A DNA stretch of 64,000 bases from Flavobacteriales bacterium (GTDB taxonomy: Bacteria > Bacteroidota > Bacteroidia > Flavobacteriales > Flavobacteriaceae), in contig JALWTX010000014.1 of the NCBI GenBank assembly GCA_026993355.1, positions 1 to 64,000 on the forward strand, given 5' to 3'. Of the stretch, positions 35,364 through 44,283 are shown in pieces; the first letter of the stretch is position 1, and each line of letters opens with the position of its first letter. The notes beneath the pieces are model-generated. The model saw only the letters and a program-made list of their open reading frames with translations. It was not told the origin of the DNA and searched no databases. Both the position numbers and the translations under genes were made by a program.

Positions 35364-36761
35364 TCATTCAAACGTCAGATGATAGGTATTTTTTGGCGCT
35401 ACTACCGGCCGCTTGGTGGTGTAATACTTGGTTTTAACTTCAATAAAATAATCAATTGTTTTTTCTTTTGAATTTATTGGAATATAAGCTGTATAAAAAT
35501 TATCATTTTTCTTTTTCATGGTCAATCTTTTGAATCCCTTTTTAGGGAAGCGCCAATACAAATAGACGTCTAAATTTTTGCTATTTGAAATAATTTGAAC
35601 CTTTATAGGATAAAATTTTTTTAATGTTTTTATGGGATTGCGAGGCCATTTGTGTTTGATGTAAATAGATTTAGAGTTGTAAATTTCATGGGTCATGCAA
35701 TGAATAGCCCCCGAAAAAGTACCATAATACCGGCAGTTGACCCCAATTATTTTGTATCCCGGCATTGCTTTTTTGTAGGTGGCTAAGGCCAATGAGTCAA
35801 AAGATTTGTTTTGATACTGGGGGACAAGCACTTGATTATTTAAGATTAAAGCATTGGTATAAGTGGCATTGGCTGTATGCAAAATACGATTAGAGATAGT
35901 GTCAAATGCGGTTGGTGCATTTTGGATATATATAAATTTGAAAGAACGGTTAAAAGTAGATTTTAAATTATTTGACAAAAATATCACTGCTTCATCGATA
36001 TAGCTTTGATGCCCGGTAAATTTATCTAAATTTAAATCATAATTCACATGTGGAATATAGGACACAAGAAAAGTTTCTTCATTTATTAATTTTAAAAAAT
36101 AATCTACATGAACAAAAGGCACCCTTAAGTTAATGGTTTTTTTGATGCCGAATTTTTGATAGAAATAATCATATTTTGGAAGTATTTCTGTTGGCAAGTC
36201 AGTTGTTAAATCTGTGGCGCATATATTAAAAGTACCATGGCCGTCAGTTAAAAAATTACCGCCGTCAGTGTAATATTCATGTGTATTTTCCGGTTTGATA
36301 ATTGCATTTTTCAAATGTAAATTTTTGGCTACAAAAGAGCCGGATTTGTCTTCCGGAAAATTATAAATAATTGGTTGGGATATGCCATTTTGATACACAA
36401 AATTTAAACCATGATCTCTTATCCAAGGATAACGCTCATCAATGCTATCTTTGGTTATAAATTTGATAAGAGGCGAAAAAATGCCATGACTTTTAAAAAC
36501 TGAATCTAAATTGACTTGATAGGCATAGAGACTTTTTTTAGAGGGATTTAAGATATAAAGCTTCACATTTTCTTCTATGCAGGTATTCGCAATTTTAAGA
36601 TAGGGATCTAAAATCTGCGTTAAATTGACTTTGGTCTTTTCGAAATAATGATATTCCATGACAACTGCACTAATAGGTTCCCATTCGGCAGGATGTCTTT
36701 GTGTCTGTGCAAAGCTTTTTATGAAGAGGAAACCAAATAAAATAAGATAACTTTTATTCAA
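35364..36761 (-). CDS. Secreted PAD_porph-family deiminase (peptidylarginine/agmatine deiminase-like)
   Basis: A 465-residue guanidino-group hydrolase of the family that holds agmatine deiminases and Porphyromonas peptidylarginine deiminase. A signal peptide (about 1-19, LILFGFLFIKSFAQ) exports it, unlike cytoplasmic agmatine deiminases. Catalytic residues are visible: Asp116 in PWIRDHG, His218 and Asp220 in FVHVDYF, and nucleophile Cys355 in SGAIHCMTHE; GGNFLTDG is also conserved. About 85 residues follow the catalytic core and look like an Ig-type beta domain. The start is a TTG; no other start keeps the signal. It begins 12 bases after the arginine-rich protein gene. Whether the substrate is protein arginine or a small molecule is not shown. 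Confidence 0.85.
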   Translation of the reverse strand: MNKSYLILFGFLFIKSFAQTQRHPAEWEPISAVVMEYHYFEKTKVNLTQILDPYLKIANTCIEENVKLYILNPSKKSLYAYQVNLDSVFKSHGIFSPLIKFITKDSIDERYPWIRDHGLNFVYQNGISQPIIYNFPEDKSGSFVAKNLHLKNAIIKPENTHEYYTDGGNFLTDGHGTFNICATDLTTDLPTEILPKYDYFYQKFGIKKTINLRVPFVHVDYFLKLINEETFLVSYIPHVNYDLNLDKFTGHQSYIDEAVIFLSNNLKSTFNRSFKFIYIQNAPTAFDTISNRILHTANATYTNALILNNQVLVPQYQNKSFDSLALATYKKAMPGYKIIGVNCRYYGTFSGAIHCMTHEIYNSKSIYIKHKWPRNPIKTLKKFYPIKVQIISNSKNLDVYLYWRFPKKGFKRLTMKKKNDNFYTAYIPINSKEKTIDYFIEVKTKYYTTKRPVVAPKNTYHLTFE

Positions 36762-36773
36762 TTTTGATTTATT

Positions 36774-38624
36774 TTATTTTTCTCCGATTATTTCAAGTAT
36801 AAAGGCTTTTCCGGTCAAATCTTCTATTACCGGTATAATTGAAACTTTATAAGTTTCCCCTTTTTCTACTTTAAAGAGGATCGTTTGACCAGCATATCTT
36901 TTAATCATTTGGTTATGCATATTTTTTATTTCCCATTGATATCTTATACTTTGGTTTTTATAATTTTTATCAACTTTTGGCGCTCTTAATTGATAGGTGC
37001 CACTTGTGAGTGTTAACTTTTGAAAGTTTTTTACTTTATAAAACCTGTTTGTTACCTTACTTTCAGGTTTAATTTCTTGTGCCGTTTTGGTAAGTGCCTT
37101 TTTAAGTTGATTTTTAGAATTTATCATTCCGGATTGACTATTTCTACTTCCTATTTGGCTATTCTTAATATTTTCAGTTCTGGCTCTTTGCCTATCATTA
37201 AACCGTTCCTCATGACGTTTATCATATCTTTGTCTTTTTTGTCTTTGTCGGTTGTTTAAATTCCTTGTGCGCTTATCTTTGGTAAGACGTTTTCTGTTAT
37301 AGCGCGATTTTATTCTACTTTCTCTAACTTGTCTTTCTCTTGCACGTAAATTTCTGCTGCGTTTGCGGTCCCTGGATATTGCCGTCTTCCTTGCCGGTAT
37401 TTCTATATTAGTATGCCGGTATGGCGTATCATCTACTTTTAATACAGTAATACTTGCACCTGTTTCAAATAAATCATTATGATTAGCGGGGAAATTTCTT
37501 TGGCTACTGACATTTTGTATCCAACAAAAAGAGCCATTTTGATTGGTTACCCAGGTGCCTCCGGCTCTCCAGCATTTTCTTTTTTTACTTCTGAATAACT
37601 CAGGTTTGTTTTTGTCAGGCTTATTTTGTCTGGCAGTAGATAAAGTGCGCATACAAAAGTAAGAGCCATCCCCTTTTTCCATAAAAGTGCCACCATTTTC
37701 CAAGCATTCTTTTTTAGCTTTTCTTCTTCCGCGTTGGTTTGCACTACTGCTCGGCATATTTTCATCCGTCTTATCTAATGTTTTTCGGGTGGGTGTAATA
37801 GGTCGATACCCTGATGGTTTTTTTCTTGTCATAATTTGGTATGAAAATCCAATGCTAAAATTTAGCATTTGTGGTTTCAAGTAATGGGTTTTCTTTTGTT
37901 CAAATTCATCAATAGTAAAATGTGATACATCACGAATGTCGATTAAGTTGTTTTGGTCGACATCAAATACGGGCGAGTAGGTATCTGTCAATAAAATGCC
38001 TTTATTTATGACGGTTAAATAGTCTGTTTTTATAAACAAATCAAGTTTGTTAAGCAGGGGATAGGCTATTTTGATTCCAATGCTTGAATAAGGTAAATTT
38101 TTAGTCTCCCCCGCATTGATTTTTAAGATATTGACCGGTTGTGTGGCATCGCTTCCGGTATAATTCACCTCAAAACTTTTATTATTAGTCTTTATTAAGC
38201 CCACGCGCATTCTTAAGCTTAAGCTTACCTTGCTGGTATTTAAAAGGTAGTCCGGGCCCATGCCAATATATTTTCCTGACACTGTTCCGCCCACATATTG
38301 ATAAGGAAAAGTGATGTCATATTTGGCAATATCTATTTTATGTGAGAAAGTCCCAACATTAATTCCACCGCCCCATTTACCAAAAAAATAGGTCAAATCC
38401 ATATTAAATTGCGGACTTATTTTTCTGGCTTGACTAAATTTGTAAGTGGCATATTGTGCACCTCCGGGAAAACCTACGGTATCTGTCGGAATAATATATT
38501 TATGGTATGATCCTAAAGGATTAGAAAGTCCATAAGAAAAATCTATTTTTAAACCACTATTTGTTTGACCGGTAGCCATTTGGCTAATTAAGAACAAAAT
38601 TAAAATAAAGCTTTGAATACGCAT
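36774..38624 (-). CDS. Exported beta-barrel-like protein with Cys modules and an Arg-rich segment
   Basis: A 616-residue protein of no family I know. A signal peptide (ending MATGQ) leads to about 245 residues of alternating strands resembling an outer-membrane beta-barrel (DFSYGLSNPLGSYHKY, MDLTYFFGKWGGGINVG, QMLNFSIGFSYQI). Two short Cys modules follow at 304-327 and 349-371, both Cys-x4-GGT-aromatic...G-S..Cys. Residues 411-482 hold 24 arginines plus many Lys, Gln and Asn. A last beta-rich domain (about 525-616) ends the protein. It is the first gene of a two-gene unit with the secreted deiminase, 12 bases away. Confidence 0.78.
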   Translation of the reverse strand: MRIQSFILILFLISQMATGQTNSGLKIDFSYGLSNPLGSYHKYIIPTDTVGFPGGAQYATYKFSQARKISPQFNMDLTYFFGKWGGGINVGTFSHKIDIAKYDITFPYQYVGGTVSGKYIGMGPDYLLNTSKVSLSLRMRVGLIKTNNKSFEVNYTGSDATQPVNILKINAGETKNLPYSSIGIKIAYPLLNKLDLFIKTDYLTVINKGILLTDTYSPVFDVDQNNLIDIRDVSHFTIDEFEQKKTHYLKPQMLNFSIGFSYQIMTRKKPSGYRPITPTRKTLDKTDENMPSSSANQRGRRKAKKECLENGGTFMEKGDGSYFCMRTLSTARQNKPDKNKPELFRSKKRKCWRAGGTWVTNQNGSFCWIQNVSSQRNFPANHNDLFETGASITVLKVDDTPYRHTNIEIPARKTAISRDRKRSRNLRARERQVRESRIKSRYNRKRLTKDKRTRNLNNRQRQKRQRYDKRHEERFNDRQRARTENIKNSQIGSRNSQSGMINSKNQLKKALTKTAQEIKPESKVTNRFYKVKNFQKLTLTSGTYQLRAPKVDKNYKNQSIRYQWEIKNMHNQMIKRYAGQTILFKVEKGETYKVSIIPVIEDLTGKAFILEIIGEK

Positions 38625-38736
38625 CTCAATAAGTTTTTTACTAAAATATGAAGATGCTTAATCTATTAATAAGGTGTTTCCACAAAATAAGGTTTTCATT
38701 TTATGAAAGCACGATTTCATTTGATTTATATATTTT

Positions 38737-39495
38737 TTAGAGTTCTAATAAAATAGGGCAATGGTCGGAATGTTTGGCTTCCGGCAAAATAATACTGCGT
38801 TTAATTTGCGTTTGCAATTCCGGTGTAATCATATGATAATCAATCCGCCAACCCTTATTTCGCTCGCGTGCCCCTGCCCGGTAACTCCACCAAGTATATT
38901 GGTCTGGACGGGAATCAAATTGGCGGAAACTGTCAATGAAACCACTTTCTATAAAAGCACTTAGCCAAGCACGTTCTTCAGGTAAAAAACCCGACACATG
39001 TTGCAGGCGTACCGGATCATGAATATCACGTGCTTGGTGACATATATTATAATCGCCGCTAATGATTAACTTTGGCAGGTGTTTTTTGAGTTCAGTAGCA
39101 TAATCTAAGAAGTCTTCCATATATTTGAATTTAAAGGACAATCGTTCCGGATTGGTCCCACTGGGTAAATACATGCTCATAAAGGAAAAATCTTCAAAAT
39201 CTGCCCGGATATTTCGTCCTTCATCATCTATGTAGGCTATACCGGTACCATACGCAACATGTTGGGGTTTAATTTTAGAAATAATACCGGTGCCGCTATA
39301 GCCCTTTTTTTTAGCAGGAAACCAGTATTGATAAATATAGCCTGCTTGAGCCAAGCTTTCAGTATCTATTTGCTCTTCCATGGCTTTTATTTCTTGAAAA
39401 CCGACTACGTCCGGTTGAGCTGCTTTAAGCCAATCAACCAAACCTTTGCGCATGGCTGCTCTAATCCCGTTTACATTATAGGAAATGATTTTCAT
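38737..39495 (-). CDS. xth: Exodeoxyribonuclease III
   Basis: A 252-residue AP endonuclease/3'-5' exonuclease. KIISYNVNGIRAA at the N terminus, the metal Glu in VGFQEIKAMEEQ, YSGTGIISK, ISGDYNICHQARDIHDP and the C-terminal catalytic His in AKHSDHCPILLEL all match ExoIII. RIDYHMI gives another family mark. It repairs abasic sites. Its start overlaps the end of the GGGP synthase gene by 4 bases, so it is the last gene of that operon. The 112 bases after it hold no gene. Confidence 0.95.
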   Translation of the reverse strand: MKIISYNVNGIRAAMRKGLVDWLKAAQPDVVGFQEIKAMEEQIDTESLAQAGYIYQYWFPAKKKGYSGTGIISKIKPQHVAYGTGIAYIDDEGRNIRADFEDFSFMSMYLPSGTNPERLSFKFKYMEDFLDYATELKKHLPKLIISGDYNICHQARDIHDPVRLQHVSGFLPEERAWLSAFIESGFIDSFRQFDSRPDQYTWWSYRAGARERNKGWRIDYHMITPELQTQIKRSIILPEAKHSDHCPILLEL

Positions 39496-40199
39496 AAATT
39501 AAAATCATCTTTTTCAAAAGCACTACCGATGACGACCAAATCAGCGCCGGCATCCCAAGCTTTTTTAAGTTGTTTTTTGTTTTTTATACCACCACCGACA
39601 ATGATGGGAAGGCTTATTTTGTCTGCTATATTTTTAATCGTTTTTAAAGGCACCGGTTTTTTTGCACCGCTGCCGGCTTCTAAATATATCATTTTTAAAC
39701 CTAACAATTGACCGGCCATAGCAGTGGCAAGCGCCAAATCTGATTTGGTACGAGGGATAGGTTTGGTTTGACTGACGTATTCAACTGCTGTCATCTGTCC
39801 GTTTTCTATCAAAATGTAACCGGTCGGTATGATTTCTAATTTACTATTAAATAAAAACGGAGCGGATTCAACATGTTTTCCTATTAAGAATTCGGGATTC
39901 CGTCCGGAAATAAGACTTAAAAATAAAAGAGCATCCGCTTCTTGACAAATTTGATTGATTCCTCCCGGAAAAAGAACTATGGGTTTTTGACATTTTTCTT
40001 TTATTTGGCGAATTAGCAGAGGTATAATATTTTGACTAAGAAAACTGCCCCCCACCAAAATAAAATCGGCCGACGTTTTTTGTATTTTTTTTATCATCTC
40101 CGGTATCTCTTCAAGATTTATTTTGTCAGGATCCAGTAAGATGCTCCACAATTTTTTATGTTTTTTCTTCTGCTGTAGTATGTATTTATATAATGTCAT
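39492..40199 (-). CDS. Geranylgeranylglyceryl phosphate synthase family protein
   Basis: A 235-residue TIM-barrel prenyltransferase of the PcrB/GGGPS family. WSILLDPDKINLEEIPE, FILVGGSFLSQ, LFPGGINQI, IIPTGYILIENG, YLEAGSGAKKPV and IIVGGGIKNKKQL are all family motifs. Archaeal members make ether lipids; bacterial group II members, including Flavobacterium, have GGGP synthase activity with unknown downstream lipids. Its ATG overlaps the methyltransferase stop (TAATG). The neighbours, a SAM methyltransferase and an MscS channel, point to membrane lipid work. Confidence 0.92.
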   Translation of the reverse strand: MTLYKYILQQKKKHKKLWSILLDPDKINLEEIPEMIKKIQKTSADFILVGGSFLSQNIIPLLIRQIKEKCQKPIVLFPGGINQICQEADALLFLSLISGRNPEFLIGKHVESAPFLFNSKLEIIPTGYILIENGQMTAVEYVSQTKPIPRTKSDLALATAMAGQLLGLKMIYLEAGSGAKKPVPLKTIKNIADKISLPIIVGGGIKNKKQLKKAWDAGADLVVIGSAFEKDDFNL

Positions 40200-40813
40200 T
40201 ATTTTTTCTTTTTCATAATGGCTTCATACCAATCAGTGCCTAATTTGAAATAATTTTCATATTCAGGTTCAAAACCGGCTGCTTTTAATATTTTATCTTG
40301 CCGTCTTGTCAAGTGGCATCCATCAGCCAAAGGACGCCATATGGGGTTAATGATTTGTTGAAATTGTCCATACCATTTTTTGGATGAATGAATATGTTCT
40401 AAAACCAGTAATTTTCCGTTGTCTTTTAGATTTTCTTTATATTTTTTTGCTGCATTTTCCGGGTTTTTAATGGTGCACAACACTAACATAGAGGTGATAA
40501 AATCAAAATGTTTGGGTCTGTTATCGATTTCGTTTATCTGTTCAATACCGATATTAAATAATTGGATATGAGGATATTTCTCGGCTACTTTTTTAGCCCT
40601 TTCATACATAGGTTTAGAAGGTTCTATGGCCCAAACTTTGACTGCCGGTGGATACAAAGGAAAATTGACCCCGGTTCCGGCCCCCACTTCCAATACATTT
40701 CCTTTGGTTTGCCTCAATAGTTTTTGCCTGTGGCTGCTCAATACTTTTTCTAACGACCGCATGAAAGGGTCATAAATTTGGGCGACAAGTTTTTGATATT
40801 GTTGATGAATCAA
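40199..40813 (-). CDS. Class I SAM-dependent methyltransferase (UbiE/METTL7-like)
   Basis: A 204-residue methyltransferase. The SAM loop is VLEVGAGTGVNFPLY, the acidic partner AIEPSKPMYERA, and FDFITSMLVLCTIKNPE matches the post-II region. IWRPLADGCHLTRRQDKIL near the C terminus resembles METTL7-type and phospholipid methyltransferases. The start is a TTG overlapping the mscS stop (TTGA); an ATG 17 codons on would lose the N-terminal helix with IYDPFM. Sharing an operon with a GGGP synthase suggests a lipid or quinone-like substrate, but that is inference. Confidence 0.8.
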   Translation of the reverse strand: MIHQQYQKLVAQIYDPFMRSLEKVLSSHRQKLLRQTKGNVLEVGAGTGVNFPLYPPAVKVWAIEPSKPMYERAKKVAEKYPHIQLFNIGIEQINEIDNRPKHFDFITSMLVLCTIKNPENAAKKYKENLKDNGKLLVLEHIHSSKKWYGQFQQIINPIWRPLADGCHLTRRQDKILKAAGFEPEYENYFKLGTDWYEAIMKKKK

Positions 40814-42492
40814 TATTTTATAATTTTTGTTTTAAATTCGGTTAATATTTCTTCCATTGTTTTTTTAATGTAATCTTTATCGGTGTTGTATTTTGGATAG
40901 GCCGGTTGCTTTTCCGGGAACAATTCCATAAACAAGGTTTGTGATGGGAAAGCAAATTCAACGCCTAAGCCATTGGCCAATTCCAATATGCCCAGCAATA
41001 AAATGTGTCGTCCATGCATTTCTTCAGCATAATCCTTCGTCATAAAATAAACATTTAATAAAATATTTAAAGACGAGTCGCCATAATCAATAAATTCGAC
41101 ATTGTAGGGTGCTGAATTGTTTGGGGTATAATTTGAGTAATTTCTGGTAGTTGGGTGCGCTTCGATAATTTTTTTAACACCTTCGACAAAAACTTCAATT
41201 AATTCTGGTGGTGTATCATAACGCAAACCCAAGGTTGTTTTGTAGCGCCGATAGATCCGTTTTCCCATATTGTTAACGGCAGCTTCAGACAGCTTGCTGT
41301 TAGGTATTTTAAAGATAGAGGTATCAGCCGCCCGGATAATGGAGGAACGGAATCCGACCTCTTCAACACTGCCTTCAACACCATCTACCACAATCCAATC
41401 ACCAATTTTGAAAGGTTTATCGACAAATATCATCAAGGTGCCTATCAAGTTTTTTACGGTGTCTTGCGCCGCTAAACCAACAGCCAAACCACCAATTGAG
41501 ACGCCGGCTAAAATGGCTTTTGGGTCTGCTCCAAGAACAATCAGTATTTTAAAACCGCCAATTAATATTACTAAAGTTTTTAGCGAATTTTTTAAAATTG
41601 GCATTAATTGATCATCTAAAAGATTGTCCGTTTTTTGTACTTTGTGTTTGTAGATAGTGATTAAAACATCAATTAATTTTAAGAAAACAAAAATCCAAAA
41701 AATGATTTCGGCGAAAATTAAGGAAGATAAAATCCAATTGCTTAATTTTTGTCCCAATAAAAGATACGGGATCAATAACTTTAGAACATAAATGCCAAAA
41801 ATATAAGATAAAGGATGTGAAAATTGACGTAAACGTTCATCTAAGTTATCGATAGGAAAATGAGTTAGGCGATCTTTGGCAAAATGCAAAATCAGATATA
41901 GGATCTTTTTGAAAATAATATGCAAAAAATAGGTAATAAATAAAGCTAAAAACAAGCCGATCCATTGCCAAATTTCTAACCCGAAAATTTTATCTTTAAG
42001 GTAAGGAGGAATGTATTGCGCTATAATTTCGGCGCCAAGAGGATAAATTTGATGGTACAAAAAGTCTATTTTAGCCACCGAACTTTTAGAATAATACCAA
42101 TTAGCCCCATATTTTTCTAAATAAATTTCTGGCAACCTGTAAGGAAATGGTTTATAGGCATGTTTAGGAATCGGGAAATTAATAGAGTCAATATAATCCG
42201 GATTGTTCGGTATGTCATTATAGTCTATTAAAAGTCCTTTTCCTTCAAAAATATATTTTAGGCGGATGGCTTTTTTTTTGGCTTCATCTAAAGGAAGGCC
42301 ATAAATAGTTTTGGCAGCAGCTTCCGGATGATAATTTTCGGGTTTTAAATTTTCCAAATGCGTATACATCGTACTTCGCGGCGTACTTAAGTCCACAACC
42401 TGTGCAATGCTTACTTTAGCTGCTAATAAAAGCCAAATACCAACAACCAAAAAAAATTGCTTTCTTAAAAAATGTGCCTTATATTTTTTCAT
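40810..42492 (-). CDS. MscS-family mechanosensitive ion channel with N-terminal extension
   Basis: A 560-residue membrane protein. A signal or first membrane helix (FFLVVGIWLLLAAKVSIA) opens it. About 150 periplasmic residues follow, then several membrane helices (about 180-340). The MscS pore helix and beta domain are clear: AGVSIGGLAVGLAAQDTVKN, MIFVDKPFKIGDWIVV, EEVGFRSSIIRAADTSIFKI. A C-terminal mixed domain closes it. It relieves turgor during osmotic downshock. It is the first gene of the methyltransferase-GGGPS-xth unit and starts just after the deoC terminator. Confidence 0.9.
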   Translation of the reverse strand: MKKYKAHFLRKQFFLVVGIWLLLAAKVSIAQVVDLSTPRSTMYTHLENLKPENYHPEAAAKTIYGLPLDEAKKKAIRLKYIFEGKGLLIDYNDIPNNPDYIDSINFPIPKHAYKPFPYRLPEIYLEKYGANWYYSKSSVAKIDFLYHQIYPLGAEIIAQYIPPYLKDKIFGLEIWQWIGLFLALFITYFLHIIFKKILYLILHFAKDRLTHFPIDNLDERLRQFSHPLSYIFGIYVLKLLIPYLLLGQKLSNWILSSLIFAEIIFWIFVFLKLIDVLITIYKHKVQKTDNLLDDQLMPILKNSLKTLVILIGGFKILIVLGADPKAILAGVSIGGLAVGLAAQDTVKNLIGTLMIFVDKPFKIGDWIVVDGVEGSVEEVGFRSSIIRAADTSIFKIPNSKLSEAAVNNMGKRIYRRYKTTLGLRYDTPPELIEVFVEGVKKIIEAHPTTRNYSNYTPNNSAPYNVEFIDYGDSSLNILLNVYFMTKDYAEEMHGRHILLLGILELANGLGVEFAFPSQTLFMELFPEKQPAYPKYNTDKDYIKKTMEEILTEFKTKIIKY

Positions 42493-42507
42493 AACGGGTT
42501 TTTAAAA

Positions 42508-42541
42508 AATACCGGAAAATTTGATGTAATTTTCCGGTATT
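42508..42541 (-). terminator. deoC terminator
   Basis: AATACCGGAAAATT (42508-42521) pairs perfectly with AATTTTCCGGTATT (42528-42541), loop 6. On the minus strand a T run follows. It lies between the deoC stop and the mscS start. Confidence 0.88.
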
Positions 42542-42555
42542 AGAAAGAAAAATTA

Positions 42556-43299
42556 TTAATAACCTCCTTGTGCATTGCCTCCATCGGCAATAGCTTTGGC
42601 TGAAGAAGTGCCGATACGCTGAACACCTAATTCAATCATTTTGACGGCTTCATTATAATTGCGAACGCCCCCGGCTGCTTTTACGGGTAAAGGCTTCGCA
42701 TGATCAAGCATAATTTTGATACTTTCGGGAGTGGCACCATTTGGTTCGCCATTGGGTGTCTTGTAAAAACCGGTAGATGATTTTACAAAAACCTTATCCG
42801 CATACTGTGCCCCGATAGTTTGTAAGACGACATCGCGAATAAGTTCGGTTAGTTCTGCAATTTGTTCCGGGCTTAAAGCTGCAACTTCAATAATCCATTT
42901 AGCAACTTTACCATTTTTTACAGCCAATAAAGTACCTTCAAAGACTTCCTTTTTTACCAAATCTTTTTCGCCTTTTTTAAAGGCTTCATAGTTGACAACA
43001 TAATCCAACTCATCGGCGCCGTCATTAATGGCTTGTTGGGCTTCGGCCAATTTTAATTTATAATTCAAGGTGCCTTCCGGAAAGCCTATCACCGTCCCGA
43101 CTTTGACATCGGCACCGGCTTCATCTATCATTTTACGGGCTAATTTGACATATTCCGGCCGGATCATGACCAAATAAAAGCCGTTTTCTATCGCTTCATT
43201 GATGATTTCTTTAACTTTTTCGGTTGTTTCTTCTTCTGACAAGCCTGATTGCTCGGGCGTTTTTAAATAAGTACTGTCTAAATATTTTTTGATATCCAT
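42556..43299 (-). CDS. deoC: Deoxyribose-phosphate aldolase
   Basis: A 247-residue TIM-barrel class I aldolase that splits deoxyribose 5-phosphate into acetaldehyde and glyceraldehyde 3-phosphate. The Schiff-base Lys is in KVFVKSSTGFYK and the second Lys in PVKAAGGVRNYNEA. VGTVIGFPEGTLN and GADELDYVVN are family marks. It lets the cell use deoxynucleosides. It is a single-gene unit, with terminators on both sides (42508 and 43356). Confidence 0.96.
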   Translation of the reverse strand: MDIKKYLDSTYLKTPEQSGLSEEETTEKVKEIINEAIENGFYLVMIRPEYVKLARKMIDEAGADVKVGTVIGFPEGTLNYKLKLAEAQQAINDGADELDYVVNYEAFKKGEKDLVKKEVFEGTLLAVKNGKVAKWIIEVAALSPEQIAELTELIRDVVLQTIGAQYADKVFVKSSTGFYKTPNGEPNGATPESIKIMLDHAKPLPVKAAGGVRNYNEAVKMIELGVQRIGTSSAKAIADGGNAQGGY

Positions 43300-43355
43300 T
43301 GGAATAAAATTTTTGATAAAGATATTTAATTTAATTGAGAAATTAAAGATTTAAA

Positions 43356-43387
43356 AAAGCCGGATAATTTTAGTCTTATCCGGCTTT
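43356..43387 (-). terminator. tonB terminator
   Basis: AAAGCCGGATAA (43356-43367) pairs perfectly with TTATCCGGCTTT (43376-43387), loop 8, with a T run on the minus strand. It lies just past the tonB stop. Confidence 0.85.
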
Positions 43388-43408
43388 AAATATATTGTAA
43401 TGATTAAT

Positions 43409-44134
43409 TTATTCTTCAACTTGGAAAATAATGGGCAAAGTATAAGTTACTTTTACCGGACGATTACGTTGTTGACCGGGCTTCATTTTAGGCAATTTGG
43501 CGATGACACGTTTGGCTTCTTTTTCTAAATCTTTATATTTTGACCGGGCTTTAATGTTGATCACACGTCCATCTTTACCAATTGTAAATTGGGTTAAAAT
43601 TTTCACCCGTTCACCTGACAGGCCTAAATCTGAGGCAATATCCGTGTTAAAATTACGGTTGACAAAACGTTGAATTTTTTTACTCATACAGTCCTTCAAA
43701 GCTTTTCCTTTTTTACCTTCACAACCCGGATATATGGGTGGATTTTGAATAAATTGAAAAGCTATTTCAACATCCGGCTCATCCACTTCTTCTGTTTGGA
43801 TATCTTCCACATCTTGAATTTCTTCTTTGTCATCGGTTTCTGTCGAAGCTACCACATCTTCTTTGACGTCCTTTTCGTCTTCAACCACCTCAATTTCTTC
43901 GGGTGGTGCTACTTGTTTAGGTGGCGGCGGCAATTTAATATCTTCAACTTTAACTTCCAGTGTTTCATCTTCATCATCACCTTTCAAATTTAATTTATCA
44001 ATGCTGATAGCCTTTTCATAGGTTTTCAATTCAATAAGACGCCACGAGGCAAATAAGACGACAACCAGGCCGATCAATAGAAATGTCGTGCTGTAATTAT
44101 TCAAATTTGCTCTCGGTGATTTTTTTGGTTCCAT
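43409..44134 (-). CDS. tonB: TonB family energy transducer
   Basis: A 241-residue protein with one membrane helix (about residues 16-34, TFLLIGLVVVLFASWRLI), a Pro/acidic periplasmic linker (LPPPPKQVAPPEEIEVVEDE) and a C-terminal TonB domain (about 160-241). NPPIYPGCEGKKGKALKDC is the disulphide-type motif common in flavobacterial TonB proteins. It should pass energy from an ExbBD complex to outer-membrane receptors; none are adjacent. ATG at 44134 is chosen over a frame start three codons upstream. No gene lies in the 140 bases upstream. Confidence 0.87.
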   Translation of the reverse strand: MEPKKSPRANLNNYSTTFLLIGLVVVLFASWRLIELKTYEKAISIDKLNLKGDDEDETLEVKVEDIKLPPPPKQVAPPEEIEVVEDEKDVKEDVVASTETDDKEEIQDVEDIQTEEVDEPDVEIAFQFIQNPPIYPGCEGKKGKALKDCMSKKIQRFVNRNFNTDIASDLGLSGERVKILTQFTIGKDGRVINIKARSKYKDLEKEAKRVIAKLPKMKPGQQRNRPVKVTYTLPIIFQVEE

Positions 44135-44283
44135 ATAAATCAATTTATTTTTTATTGTTGATAATCAATTAGTTGCGATTTTAAAATTTTTGTCATAAAG
44201 ACTTTAATACTTTAACGTTTATTGTCTTAATTTTATTTTTGCTAATATATAAAATATTTTTAAAGCACTTGCATAGATTATGG

